Source: Lentisphaera marina
GTDB taxonomy: Bacteria > Verrucomicrobiota > Lentisphaeria > Lentisphaerales > Lentisphaeraceae
Assembly (NCBI RefSeq): GCF_028745505.1
Contig: NZ_JAQZZL010000001.1
Coordinates: 1,302,001 to 1,366,000, forward strand
Direction: 5' to 3'
DNA length: 64,000 nt
The notes beneath the pieces were generated by a model. The model saw only the letters and a list, made by a program, of their open reading frames with translations. It had not been told where the DNA came from and did no database searches. Position numbers and translations under genes: made by a program. Below, piece after piece: positions 8,203-15,402 of this stretch; positions within the stretch are counted from its first letter, which is position 1; each line of letters begins with the position of its first letter.

Positions 8203-10518
8203 TTAAATTTTGTTTACTGTTTCGTCTAAGTTGAGAAGGATATTGCCGATAACTGACCAGCATTCCGCTTCCTTTTTTCCAGACTTTTTCATATCGTCAA
8301 ATGACTTTTCTAAAATTGCAATTTCATGATCTTCAGCATTTCGTACGAGGAGCAGGTTAAAAGCTACATTGACCTTATTTTTAAAGTCGCCCGCGTTTGC
8401 ACTCATCTTTTTGCCAAGAGCTGTAGCCATTTCCATGTAAGCAGGATCATTGAGACTGACTAAAGCTTGCAGTGGTGTATTGGTTCGAATTCGGCGAGTT
8501 GTACAATTTTCACGTGGCGTCATATCAAAGGTTTCCATTGCTGGGTAGGGACTCGTGCGTTTCCAGTAGGTGTAGAGTGCTCGGCGGTATTGGTCACCGT
8601 TTGTTGGTGTATTCCAACGTGAGCCACTATAAACTGTTTGCCATACGCCATCGGGTTGGTAGGGCATGACTGATGGGCCATACATTTTTTCACTTAGTAG
8701 ACCTGAAGCACGTAGGGCTTGGTCGCGAATTTGTTCAGGGCTAAGGCGAACTCGAGGGAAGCGAGCGAGGTACATGTTTCGTGGATCTTTGTTAAGTTCT
8801 GCGAGGATTACATTGGAACTTCTTTTGTATGTATCTGTGCTGACAATTTCCTTAATAAGTGATTTCATAGACCACTTGTGTTTATGCATGAAATTGTAGG
8901 CGAGATAATCTAAGAGCTCAGGATGGCTGGGGTTTTTTCCTTGAGATCCGAAATCTTCGAGAGTTTCCACTAAACCATAGCCAAAGACTTGCTCCCAAAC
9001 GCGGTTAACTGCTACGCGACTGACAAGGGGGTTTTCTGGCGCGATCATCCACTTACTTAAGCCGAGTCTATTTTTAGGTGTATGTTCAGGGAATGGGTTC
9101 ATTATTTTGGGCACACCAGGAGAAACTTTTTCACCATGATCTTCCCAATTACCACGAATAAAGACATGTGTATCACGTGGTTTATCGAGTTCTTTCATGA
9201 TAGGAACTTGATTTCTTTTGGCATGATTGATGCGGTTCTGAGTTTGTTTAGTCTTTTTCTTAAGTTCTGCGAGTTCTTTTTTGAAATCTTTAAGTTCATT
9301 CGATGATTTATCAGCTTTTGCTAATTCAGTTTTTTCTTTGTCAACTTTATTTTGCTGAGCTTCGAGTGCTTTGATTTTCTTGTCGAGTTCTTGCTCTTTT
9401 TTACGCGACTGTTTAAGCTCAGCTTGGAGTTTAGCTACGAGTTCTTTTTCAGCTTGTGTTTGAATTAAAAGAGTGGGAAAATCATCCTGTCTATCATTAT
9501 CAGCAGTATTATTAAAGAAACTCATAAATTGGAAGTATTCTTTGTGATCGATAGGGTCATAGGGGTGACTATGGCATTGAACACAGCCAAAAGACGTACC
9601 CATCATCGCTTCCCAGGTATTAACGGTACGATCCATGACGGCTGCCGTTCTAAATTCTTCGTCACTCGTGCCACCTTCAGTGTTTGTCTGAGTGTTGCGG
9701 TGGTAGGCTGTTGCGATGAGTTGATCGTTACTGGGATTTGGAAGTAGATCACCAGCGAGTTGCTCAGTTATAAACTGATCGTATGGCAGGTCGCGATTAA
9801 AGGCTTTGATTAACCAAGTACGGTACTCATGAATATTGCGATGCGGGTCTTTTTCGTAACCCATGGTATCGGCGAAGCGAGCTAAGTCGAGCCACATAGA
9901 ACTCCATTTTTCGCCATATTTTGGAGAAGCTAAAAGAAAATCTACCATGTCATTATGTGTACTCTTCTGGAATCGTGCATATTCTTCTTCAGTGGGAGGC
10001 ATACCAATGATATCTAGAAAAGTCCTACGAATTAGAGTGTTTTTATCTGCAGGCTCATTAGTACTCAAATTCTGTTTAGCTATTTCATGGTTAATGAATT
10101 TGTCGATATCTTGTGCGGCTTTATTGCTAGGAGGCATTTGCTCTTTAATGGGTATGTAGGCCCAGTGCTCATCCCATTGAGCGCCATCGTTGATCCAGTC
10201 TCTAATGAGTGTGATTTCCTTTTCGGTGAGAGGAGTTTTCTCAAAGGGCATTCTCTTTGAGGGATCAGCATGAGTGATCAGTTTATAGACCATGCTCTCA
10301 GTAGCTTTGCCTGGAACAATGCCAATGCCATGTTCAGTTTTACCGTAAGCTTCCTCTTTTGTAATGAGGCTGAGGCCACCAGCTTTTTTGACACCACCGT
10401 GACAGCCCGTGCAAGAACGGTTAAAGATAGGGCGTATGTCGCGATTAAAATCAATTTCGGCATAAGCACTTATACAAAGGCTTGTAGTTATTAAAATGTG
10501 ATTGAAGAATTTATTCAT
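8203..10518 (-). CDS. PSCyt1-DUF1549-DUF1553 multidomain secreted protein
   Basis: A 771-residue exported protein with a signal peptide up to about residue 20. The PSCyt1 domain carries CTGCHGG near residue 36. A DUF1549 (PSCyt2) domain follows, with RRTFLDIIGMPPT, WLDLARFADT and a second heme-type motif, CVQCHSHPYDP. A charged coiled coil of ~70 residues (KKEQELDKKIKALEAQQNKV region) separates it from a C-terminal DUF1553 (PSD1) domain containing NRVWEQVFGYGLVETLEDFG and TPLQALVSLNDP. It is the first structural gene of the minus-strand module, downstream of the sigma factor gene. Two CxxCH motifs suggest a c-type heme electron-transfer protein; the substrate is unknown. The shorter paralog at 43387 has a LamG domain where this one has the coiled coil. 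Confidence 0.92.
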   Translation of the reverse strand: MNKFFNHILITTSLCISAYAEIDFNRDIRPIFNRSCTGCHGGVKKAGGLSLITKEEAYGKTEHGIGIVPGKATESMVYKLITHADPSKRMPFEKTPLTEKEITLIRDWINDGAQWDEHWAYIPIKEQMPPSNKAAQDIDKFINHEIAKQNLSTNEPADKNTLIRRTFLDIIGMPPTEEEYARFQKSTHNDMVDFLLASPKYGEKWSSMWLDLARFADTMGYEKDPHRNIHEYRTWLIKAFNRDLPYDQFITEQLAGDLLPNPSNDQLIATAYHRNTQTNTEGGTSDEEFRTAAVMDRTVNTWEAMMGTSFGCVQCHSHPYDPIDHKEYFQFMSFFNNTADNDRQDDFPTLLIQTQAEKELVAKLQAELKQSRKKEQELDKKIKALEAQQNKVDKEKTELAKADKSSNELKDFKKELAELKKKTKQTQNRINHAKRNQVPIMKELDKPRDTHVFIRGNWEDHGEKVSPGVPKIMNPFPEHTPKNRLGLSKWMIAPENPLVSRVAVNRVWEQVFGYGLVETLEDFGSQGKNPSHPELLDYLAYNFMHKHKWSMKSLIKEIVSTDTYKRSSNVILAELNKDPRNMYLARFPRVRLSPEQIRDQALRASGLLSEKMYGPSVMPYQPDGVWQTVYSGSRWNTPTNGDQYRRALYTYWKRTSPYPAMETFDMTPRENCTTRRIRTNTPLQALVSLNDPAYMEMATALGKKMSANAGDFKNKVNVAFNLLLVRNAEDHEIAILEKSFDDMKKSGKKEAECWSVIGNILLNLDETVNKI

Positions 10519-10636
10519 AAGGTCAGGATTTGTTGATAAGTTAAGCTTATTATTACGGATTTGAGGAGAATGTTACATCTCTACTGCGATTAGATTGTTA
10601 ATTCCTAACAATTTAATTGTTGAAATGCTACATTTT

Positions 10637-10649
10637 TTCATTGATTGAA
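10637..10649. promoter_or_regulatory. Near-palindromic motif TTCATTGATTGAA upstream of PSCyt1 operon
   Basis: A 13-base element of consensus TTCAWTGAWTGAA lies 119-131 bp upstream of the start at 10518. Similar elements occur before the sulfatase start at 25967, the propeller gene at 41848 and the second PSCyt1 operon at 46524. Its function is inferred only from this repeated placement. Confidence 0.35.
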
Positions 10650-10686
10650 GTTTTGAGTTTTTATAAATTTCATGTTTGTGAGTTTT

Positions 10687-11277
10687 TTAATTCCAGTTGT
10701 TGTTTAAGCGTCGGACTTCGGAGACTAATTGATCACGAACTCGTTTTGAGTAGACGTAAACTGAGCTCTCGGATAGGTTGAGTTGTTTTGCGATATCTGC
10801 AACGGGGATGCCTTCGTTCATCATGTCAAAACAGCTCATGGCGTCGGTTTTGAATTCGTTCTTTATATTATCCCATGCGGCTGTGCTGACGTGTGCCTTC
10901 CATTCTTCTTCAGCAAGGGCTTCGATTTGCGGTTGAGTGATGAGCTCAGCATCTTCATGATTTTTGATGACTTTATTCGTATCAGTCTTTTTTTTGCGGA
11001 CAAAATCAATCACGCGGTTTCGACAGATTCTTGATAACCAAGTTCGGAAACGAGCGTGATTAGGATTGTATTCGTAATTGGGAATATTTTTCCAGACCTT
11101 GAGCAAAACGTCTTGAGTTAGATCCTCGGCATCGTGGTGATTGATCTTCATCGCACGAATGATCAGGTAGATATAGCGTTCGTAAATAGACGTGAACTCA
11201 TCCCACGAATCCATATTATTTTGGACACGAAATAGCAGAGTTTCTTGCGTGTTGAATGCTTTTTCCATTATCGCCAT
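10687..11277 (-). CDS. ECF-like sigma-70 family RNA polymerase sigma factor
   Basis: A 196-residue sigma factor. Region 2 is visible as DAEDLTQDVLLKVWKNI with the promoter-melting stretch FRTWLSRICRNRVIDFVRKKK. Region 4 is a helix-turn-helix near the C-terminus (IPVADIAKQLNLSESSVYVYSKRVRDQL). Length and architecture match the extracytoplasmic-function class common in Planctomycetes and Lentisphaerae, where such genes sit next to Ser/Thr kinases and PSCyt/DUF1501 genes. No anti-sigma gene is adjacent. The decayed 3' end of a kinase gene lies 200 bp upstream on the same strand, suggesting control by phosphorylation (inference). The start at 11277 gives MAIMEK; the second Met is an alternative. 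A broken paralog lies at 26123. Confidence 0.9.
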   Translation of the reverse strand: MAIMEKAFNTQETLLFRVQNNMDSWDEFTSIYERYIYLIIRAMKINHHDAEDLTQDVLLKVWKNIPNYEYNPNHARFRTWLSRICRNRVIDFVRKKKTDTNKVIKNHEDAELITQPQIEALAEEEWKAHVSTAAWDNIKNEFKTDAMSCFDMMNEGIPVADIAKQLNLSESSVYVYSKRVRDQLVSEVRRLNNNWN

Positions 11278-11476
11278 AGTTAGTGTTTTTCTATAATTTA
11301 CATCATGATTGTCATCTAATCTAAAAAATGAATAAAATCAAGATCTTCTAATCTTACCAACGGGGGCGCTTACTCGGATCTTACATTAAATGATAAAAAA
11401 ATTAAAATTAATTTTTTGAGTACTATTTTTTAAATAGTTCATATTCTTCAAAGATTAACCCTTATTGGAGAAAATC

Positions 11477-11623
11477 TTAGTCAAAAATGACTTTAATGGA
11501 CTTAGGTAGATCTTTTAATAAGTGTTTATCAGTCGTTTTTTCCGGGAGGTGGACGTCGGTTAAAGTTTTACAGCTTGCCAAGTAAGGGATGTGTTTGTTA
11601 GGTTCATGTCTTGGCATGATGAT
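11477..11623 (-). pseudogene. Remnant of the 3' end of a Ser/Thr kinase gene
   Basis: The minus strand reads PRHEPNKHIPYLASCKTL, then TDVHLPEKTTDKHLLKDL, then PKSIKVIFD and a stop at 11477. This is nearly the same as the C-terminal ~48 residues of the 646-residue kinase at 38678 (PEHEPNRQIPYLKTCKTL and onward). The ~125 bp following each stop are also recognisably related. Upstream of 11623 the similarity ends abruptly and no kinase domain remains. It is therefore the tail of a deleted kinase that once preceded the sigma factor gene. Confidence 0.8.
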
Positions 11624-11808
11624 TACAAATCGACGAGCCTATTGATGAGCGGGACTGATTTTTGCGAGCCGTTGGCTCTATCCATAACGATCCGCTAAAG
11701 GCGAGTTGATGCGATAGTACAAGTTATTGACGTTCTTATGGGTGTGTTGATAAGTAAAAACTACTTTTGACTGGCCTTATGTAGACCACGATTTAGGTTA
11801 TATATTTA
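11624..11808. other. Non-coding stretch between kinase remnant and secreted-protein gene
   Basis: No gene is recognised. The only structure seen is a short GAGCC-GTT-GGCTC hairpin near 11665. The sequence is unrelated to the kinase, so the rearrangement breakpoint lies at about 11624. Confidence 0.5.
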
Positions 11809-12438
11809 CTATGGAGACGGAAGTACCTTTAGTTCAAGGTTTTTCAGTTCAAGTTTACCCATTCTAGCCTTACTTGTACTTAACCCTCCAATTGTGATTC
11901 GTGAGGAGTGATTTGTTGGATGTGAGACACTAGATTTTGTGATCACTTGTTTACCATTAACAAACACCGATACTTTTCCACCATCAGCAGGGGTCCAAAG
12001 CACTCGGTAGTTGACAAAACTACTAGTCTTAATTTGGTGGCCTCTAGACTTTTTAGCCTCATAATCCCAGAAACTGATATTTTGCTTATTCTGATAATTA
12101 CTAAGCATTAAAACTAAACGAAAACCATTTACGACATTTATTTCAATCCCGGTACCACTTGGATGGGCTTCACTTATTCGCGATGTAAAAGTGAGTTCAA
12201 GACCGTCTTTGAGGATCTTCTTAAGCATGCTTTTAGGGAGTTCCTGATACAGTGATATGCTGTCATAATCGCTTTGATCGTCGAGAATAATGACATCTTT
12301 ATCTTGGGAGACATTTAAACCACCACTTGTTTTCCAGTGTTGTTTTGCCAAGTCCTTAGAGCCTGATAAAGTCACCTGTGCGGAGACGCTTGCAAGTAGT
12401 GTGCACATTAACAGTATTGTTGTCATACGAATATTCAT
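11809..12438 (-). CDS. Secreted protein, probable concanavalin-A-like fold
   Basis: A 209-residue protein with a clear signal peptide (first 20 residues, ending ASVSA-Q). The mature part is rich in beta-strand patterns. The segment NYRVLWTPADGGKVSVFVNG followed by GLSTSKARMGKLELKNLELK is what one sees in LamG or DUF1080-like sugar-binding jelly rolls (a strand carrying VFVNGKQV, then a terminal 'relating to a description of the curve' strand). No catalytic residues are recognised. It is probably an extracellular carbohydrate-binding protein. It lies 50 bp downstream of a truncated PA14-like fragment on the same strand, with which it may once have shared an operon. Confidence 0.6.
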   Translation of the reverse strand: MNIRMTTILLMCTLLASVSAQVTLSGSKDLAKQHWKTSGGLNVSQDKDVIILDDQSDYDSISLYQELPKSMLKKILKDGLELTFTSRISEAHPSGTGIEINVVNGFRLVLMLSNYQNKQNISFWDYEAKKSRGHQIKTSSFVNYRVLWTPADGGKVSVFVNGKQVITKSSVSHPTNHSSRITIGGLSTSKARMGKLELKNLELKVLPSP

Positions 12439-12488
12439 ATTTCTATCCTTTTTGTTTTATTGAGATGTTTTTGTTTGAGTACAGAGAA

Positions 12489-12673
12489 CTACTTTTTAAA
12501 GCACCAGTTGTTTGGTATAGGCTGTAATTCTAATCCCGGACCGGAAACTTTAAGTTTAGGAAATAAACCATCCCAAATAGTGCTAAGCCTTAAACCTGGG
12601 TGATTCAGGCGTTCAACCGCATCTTGTCGGTAGTCGACATAATTGATCTTGAATGGATGTAGGCCTTTTTTAA
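12489..12673 (-). pseudogene. Truncated 3' fragment of a PA14-like domain gene
   Basis: About 61 codons remain, containing KKGLHPFKINYVDYRQDA and LKVSGPGLELQPIPNNWCF. This is the pattern of the last strands of a PA14 domain ('GLHPI.V.Y', 'GPG...Q.IP'). The 5' part is gone: the frame is cut exactly where the insertion sequence begins at 12674. An apparent GTG start lies inside the insertion-sequence terminus and is unlikely to be genuine. Confidence 0.65.
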
Positions 12674-13974
12674 GGTTCTTCACGGTTTTCCGGGAAAGGC
12701 GTCCCTAATTTTCAAGAAAAAGTATGTACTATCTCTGTAACCGTATGCCATTCTTTTGATTACTTTGATTTTATTATTCATACCTTCAAGAACACTTGTG
12801 TTTAATGGAAACTTAGAGGATGCTAAAATGCCTCGTACGTAGGGTCTTAATTTTCTCGCAAAATTTTCAAGAGGTTTTATTCCCGATTCTTTCACTTGCT
12901 TAAACCAATACCTCCAGTTATTAAAGGCTTCTTTAACTGTAGGACAAAACCATATATTTTTTAAGGCCTGCTTCATCATGTAAACAACAGCGAGAGGCTT
13001 ATTGGCTTGTAGTAATTCTTGAAGTTTAATTTCTTGAGAACCGCGAAGATTAGAGTTATTTTTCAGTAATAACCAGCGTCCTTGCTTGACTACTTTTCTC
13101 GCTTTGTTGTCCTCTTTCAACTCATTAGCTCGATCTACACGAACTCGATCAATAACTTCACGCCCATATTTTGCTATTACATGAAAAAGATCATAAACGA
13201 CCTCGGCGTGTGGACAGTGTTCTTTCACTTCCAAATCAAAAGATGTATTCATATCCATTGCGACTGCTTCAATATTCTGACAGTACTCACCGAGTTCTTC
13301 AAAGAAAGGTCGAATATTTTTCCTGGACCTCCCTTCTCCAATCCATAGAACCTGCTGTGTATTTGCATCAGCAATCACAGTTGCGTAACGATGACCTTTG
13401 TGTAGAGCGAATTCATCCATTACAAGCTGCCTGATTCTACTATAATCTGGCTCTGTAACTTCACGAATTAAACGGCCCTTATCAATATCCTTTACCGTTG
13501 TCCAATGTAATCCTAAAAGGTTCGAGACATGACTTATGGGAAGAATGCGGCACAAAGCTTCAGTATAATTCTTCAATCGTTTTGTCACCCTAGAATAAGG
13601 TGCTAGCCACGGTATGTGCTCAGTTCTTACTCCACATACTAAGCAGTTAACTCTACGTACTTGTATTATTAGATATGTTTTATATTCGAAACATGATAAA
13701 TCACGTACCTTACGTTCGCTTATATCATGAATAGAATTGCCCATGAGGCCACAACGTCCGCAGCAAGCCGTTTTATGAGGGATAAGCTTAACTCTAAGTT
13801 TATCTCTATCTATATAAAAATCTTCAACTGCGAAACCTTGCCAAAAATTTGAAAGGAAGTTATCTGTTAACATAAGTCGTTCTCTTTATTTTGTTTAATT
13901 GTGGTAAATCAAACTTAATCATGAGAACGACTTTTTTACTAATTATTGCAAATCACGCAAATCCGTGAAGAACC
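12674..13974 (-). mobile_element. ISL3-family insertion sequence
   Basis: A 1.3-kb element bounded by imperfect terminal inverted repeats: GGTTCTTCACGGTTTTCC at 12674, and the complement GGTTCTTCACGGATTTG ending at 13974. It contains one transposase. ISL3 elements normally make 8-bp target duplications, but here the flanks are TTTTTTAA (left) and AAAAAAAA (right), which are not duplicates. One side is a truncated gene, the other the T-tract of a terminator. The element therefore probably took part in an adjacent deletion or rearrangement after insertion. Confidence 0.85.
12680..13873 (-). CDS. ISL3-family transposase
   Basis: A 397-residue transposase that appears intact. The N-terminal zinc-binding region has CCGRCG and CLVCG. 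The DDE core shows VMDEFALHKGHRYATV, VAMDMNTSFDLEVKEHCPHA and YDLFHVIAKYG, and the C-terminal segment TSVLEGMNNKIKVIKRMAYG carries the last acidic residue typical of ISL3 (DUF/Transposase_12-type) enzymes. Its stop codon lies inside the left terminal repeat. No second copy is present in the window. Confidence 0.93.
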   Translation of the reverse strand: MLTDNFLSNFWQGFAVEDFYIDRDKLRVKLIPHKTACCGRCGLMGNSIHDISERKVRDLSCFEYKTYLIIQVRRVNCLVCGVRTEHIPWLAPYSRVTKRLKNYTEALCRILPISHVSNLLGLHWTTVKDIDKGRLIREVTEPDYSRIRQLVMDEFALHKGHRYATVIADANTQQVLWIGEGRSRKNIRPFFEELGEYCQNIEAVAMDMNTSFDLEVKEHCPHAEVVYDLFHVIAKYGREVIDRVRVDRANELKEDNKARKVVKQGRWLLLKNNSNLRGSQEIKLQELLQANKPLAVVYMMKQALKNIWFCPTVKEAFNNWRYWFKQVKESGIKPLENFARKLRPYVRGILASSKFPLNTSVLEGMNNKIKVIKRMAYGYRDSTYFFLKIRDAFPGKP

Positions 13975-14011
13975 AAAAAAAAGGGGGAGTGCGGATTTGT
14001 CCGCACTCCCC
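13975..14011 (-). terminator. Strong rho-independent terminator of the SGNH hydrolase gene
   Basis: A 12-bp GC-rich perfect stem (GGGGAGTGCGGA, TTTG loop, TCCGCACTCCCC; 13984-14011) is followed on the minus strand by eight T residues (13975-13982). The insertion sequence begins directly after the T-tract. Confidence 0.9.
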
Positions 14012-14035
14012 GATCGTTCTTAAAGATGACGTTGC

Positions 14036-15376
14036 TTACTGCTTGGCAGGGGACTCCACTAGGTCTCCGATGAGCTGAATTCCACCTACATACCAGTTGG
14101 TCCCCTCGTACTTTTTTGGGTTCTTCTTCATATCCGGAACCTTGTTGGGGAAGAGAATGGTCTCTTTCTTCAGCGGTTCGGGGTGAACCTGAACCGTTAC
14201 GGTATGAACCGTGTCTTTAAGGTTCTCGGCAACCACCAGTCGTGCGAGGCGGTGATAGGAGCAGTACTTATCCATTCGTCTGACAACTCTGGTCTTACCG
14301 TCAATGGTAACGCTGAGTTGACCGCAGTCAGGACCAACCAGGTCATAGAAAGCGACTTGTTGCCCCTTGAAGGAGAAGGTAATGGACTCGGTTGGGCTGG
14401 ACGCTTTATAAAGCTGGTCCATGCGACTAGAAAAGCGCTTGCCGATTCCACGGGTCATGTCAAGCTTCTCAAAATTCCCGGTCATGGTTGCTACTGAGAG
14501 GGGGAGGGTCTTTGCTGCTCCCCAGTGGTCCTTACTGAGTGGATCGGGCAGGGAGTGAGGGCCCACCTGGCCAGCGGCAGAAATAGCTGGCCATGAACGG
14601 GCAATTGACGCCTGGTAGAGGCCGTGGCCGCTATCGGTGTAGGGGTGAACACCATCTCCTGAGAAGATGATCTTGTCGGCGACAGCCTTAACCTCGCTTG
14701 AATCCTTGTTGAGCTCTTTCCCGGCTACCTGGCTCATTTTCCCCTTCTTCGCCTTGAAGACAACCTTGCCCTGGGCGGTTAGACGTGCCACCTCAAGCCC
14801 CATGTGGATTGAGGGGATACCGTAGTGGTCAGCAACATCTTCCATGGCACTGGCTGACCGCTGGAACTTCCCAGCTTGAAGGTTTTTAAGATCACGGCCA
14901 GCCAGGGTGTAGACAAATAAAATATCGGTCTTGGGGTCTGCCTTCCAGACTTGACGAAGGATACCATCAAAGGTTTGATGAATATTCGTGGGTGATTTAT
15001 GAGTATCGTTCACTGCAAATTCAATCACTATCAGGTCGGGCTTGTGGCGAAGTACGTCGCGCTGGACGCGGAAGGCACCAAGGTCAGAGCCTGTTCCACC
15101 AATCGCTGCATGGATGCCTTTAATCTTCGCCTCTGGGTAGAGTTTTTCCAGGAACTTCTGACTTAGAACCCGGTAACCTAGCTGGGCGGTGATGGATCCA
15201 CCAAAGTAGGCGATGGCGACGGATTTCCCGCTTTTAAGTTTTTCAACCACATTGGGTAGACCGTTCCGAGGGGTAGACTCAACAGCATCCCGTAACGGGT
15301 AGGCTTTTTTCGGTGCCCCCATGACGGAGATCTGAATCAGTAATGTGAAAACGATAGCTGCCTTTAACCTGTTCAT
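14036..15376 (-). CDS. Secreted SGNH/GDSL hydrolase
   Basis: An exported SGNH-fold esterase-type protein. The catalytic serine lies in AYFGGSITAQ, the Gly/Asn blocks in GGTGSDLGAFR and EFAVNDTH, and the Asp-His pair in GDGVHPYTDSGH. A C-terminal beta-rich region follows. An ATG 15 bp further upstream (15391) is possible, but an AAAGGA ribosome-binding site lies just before the ATG at 15376, so MNRLKAAIV is the preferred start; it begins a signal peptide ending near MGA. SGNH enzymes of this type in PVC bacteria often deacetylate polysaccharides; the substrate here is unknown. It lies 11-26 bp downstream of the 1083-residue protein gene and shares its GC-rich composition. Confidence 0.88.
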   Translation of the reverse strand: MNRLKAAIVFTLLIQISVMGAPKKAYPLRDAVESTPRNGLPNVVEKLKSGKSVAIAYFGGSITAQLGYRVLSQKFLEKLYPEAKIKGIHAAIGGTGSDLGAFRVQRDVLRHKPDLIVIEFAVNDTHKSPTNIHQTFDGILRQVWKADPKTDILFVYTLAGRDLKNLQAGKFQRSASAMEDVADHYGIPSIHMGLEVARLTAQGKVVFKAKKGKMSQVAGKELNKDSSEVKAVADKIIFSGDGVHPYTDSGHGLYQASIARSWPAISAAGQVGPHSLPDPLSKDHWGAAKTLPLSVATMTGNFEKLDMTRGIGKRFSSRMDQLYKASSPTESITFSFKGQQVAFYDLVGPDCGQLSVTIDGKTRVVRRMDKYCSYHRLARLVVAENLKDTVHTVTVQVHPEPLKKETILFPNKVPDMKKNPKKYEGTNWYVGGIQLIGDLVESPAKQ

Positions 15377-15402
15377 CCAATTTCCTTTCATTATCAGTGG
15401 TT

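Noticed and set aside
12666..13982. 8-bp target duplication of the ISL3 element
   Set aside because: Flanking octamers TTTTTTAA and AAAAAAAA are only similar by A/T richness and are not a duplication.
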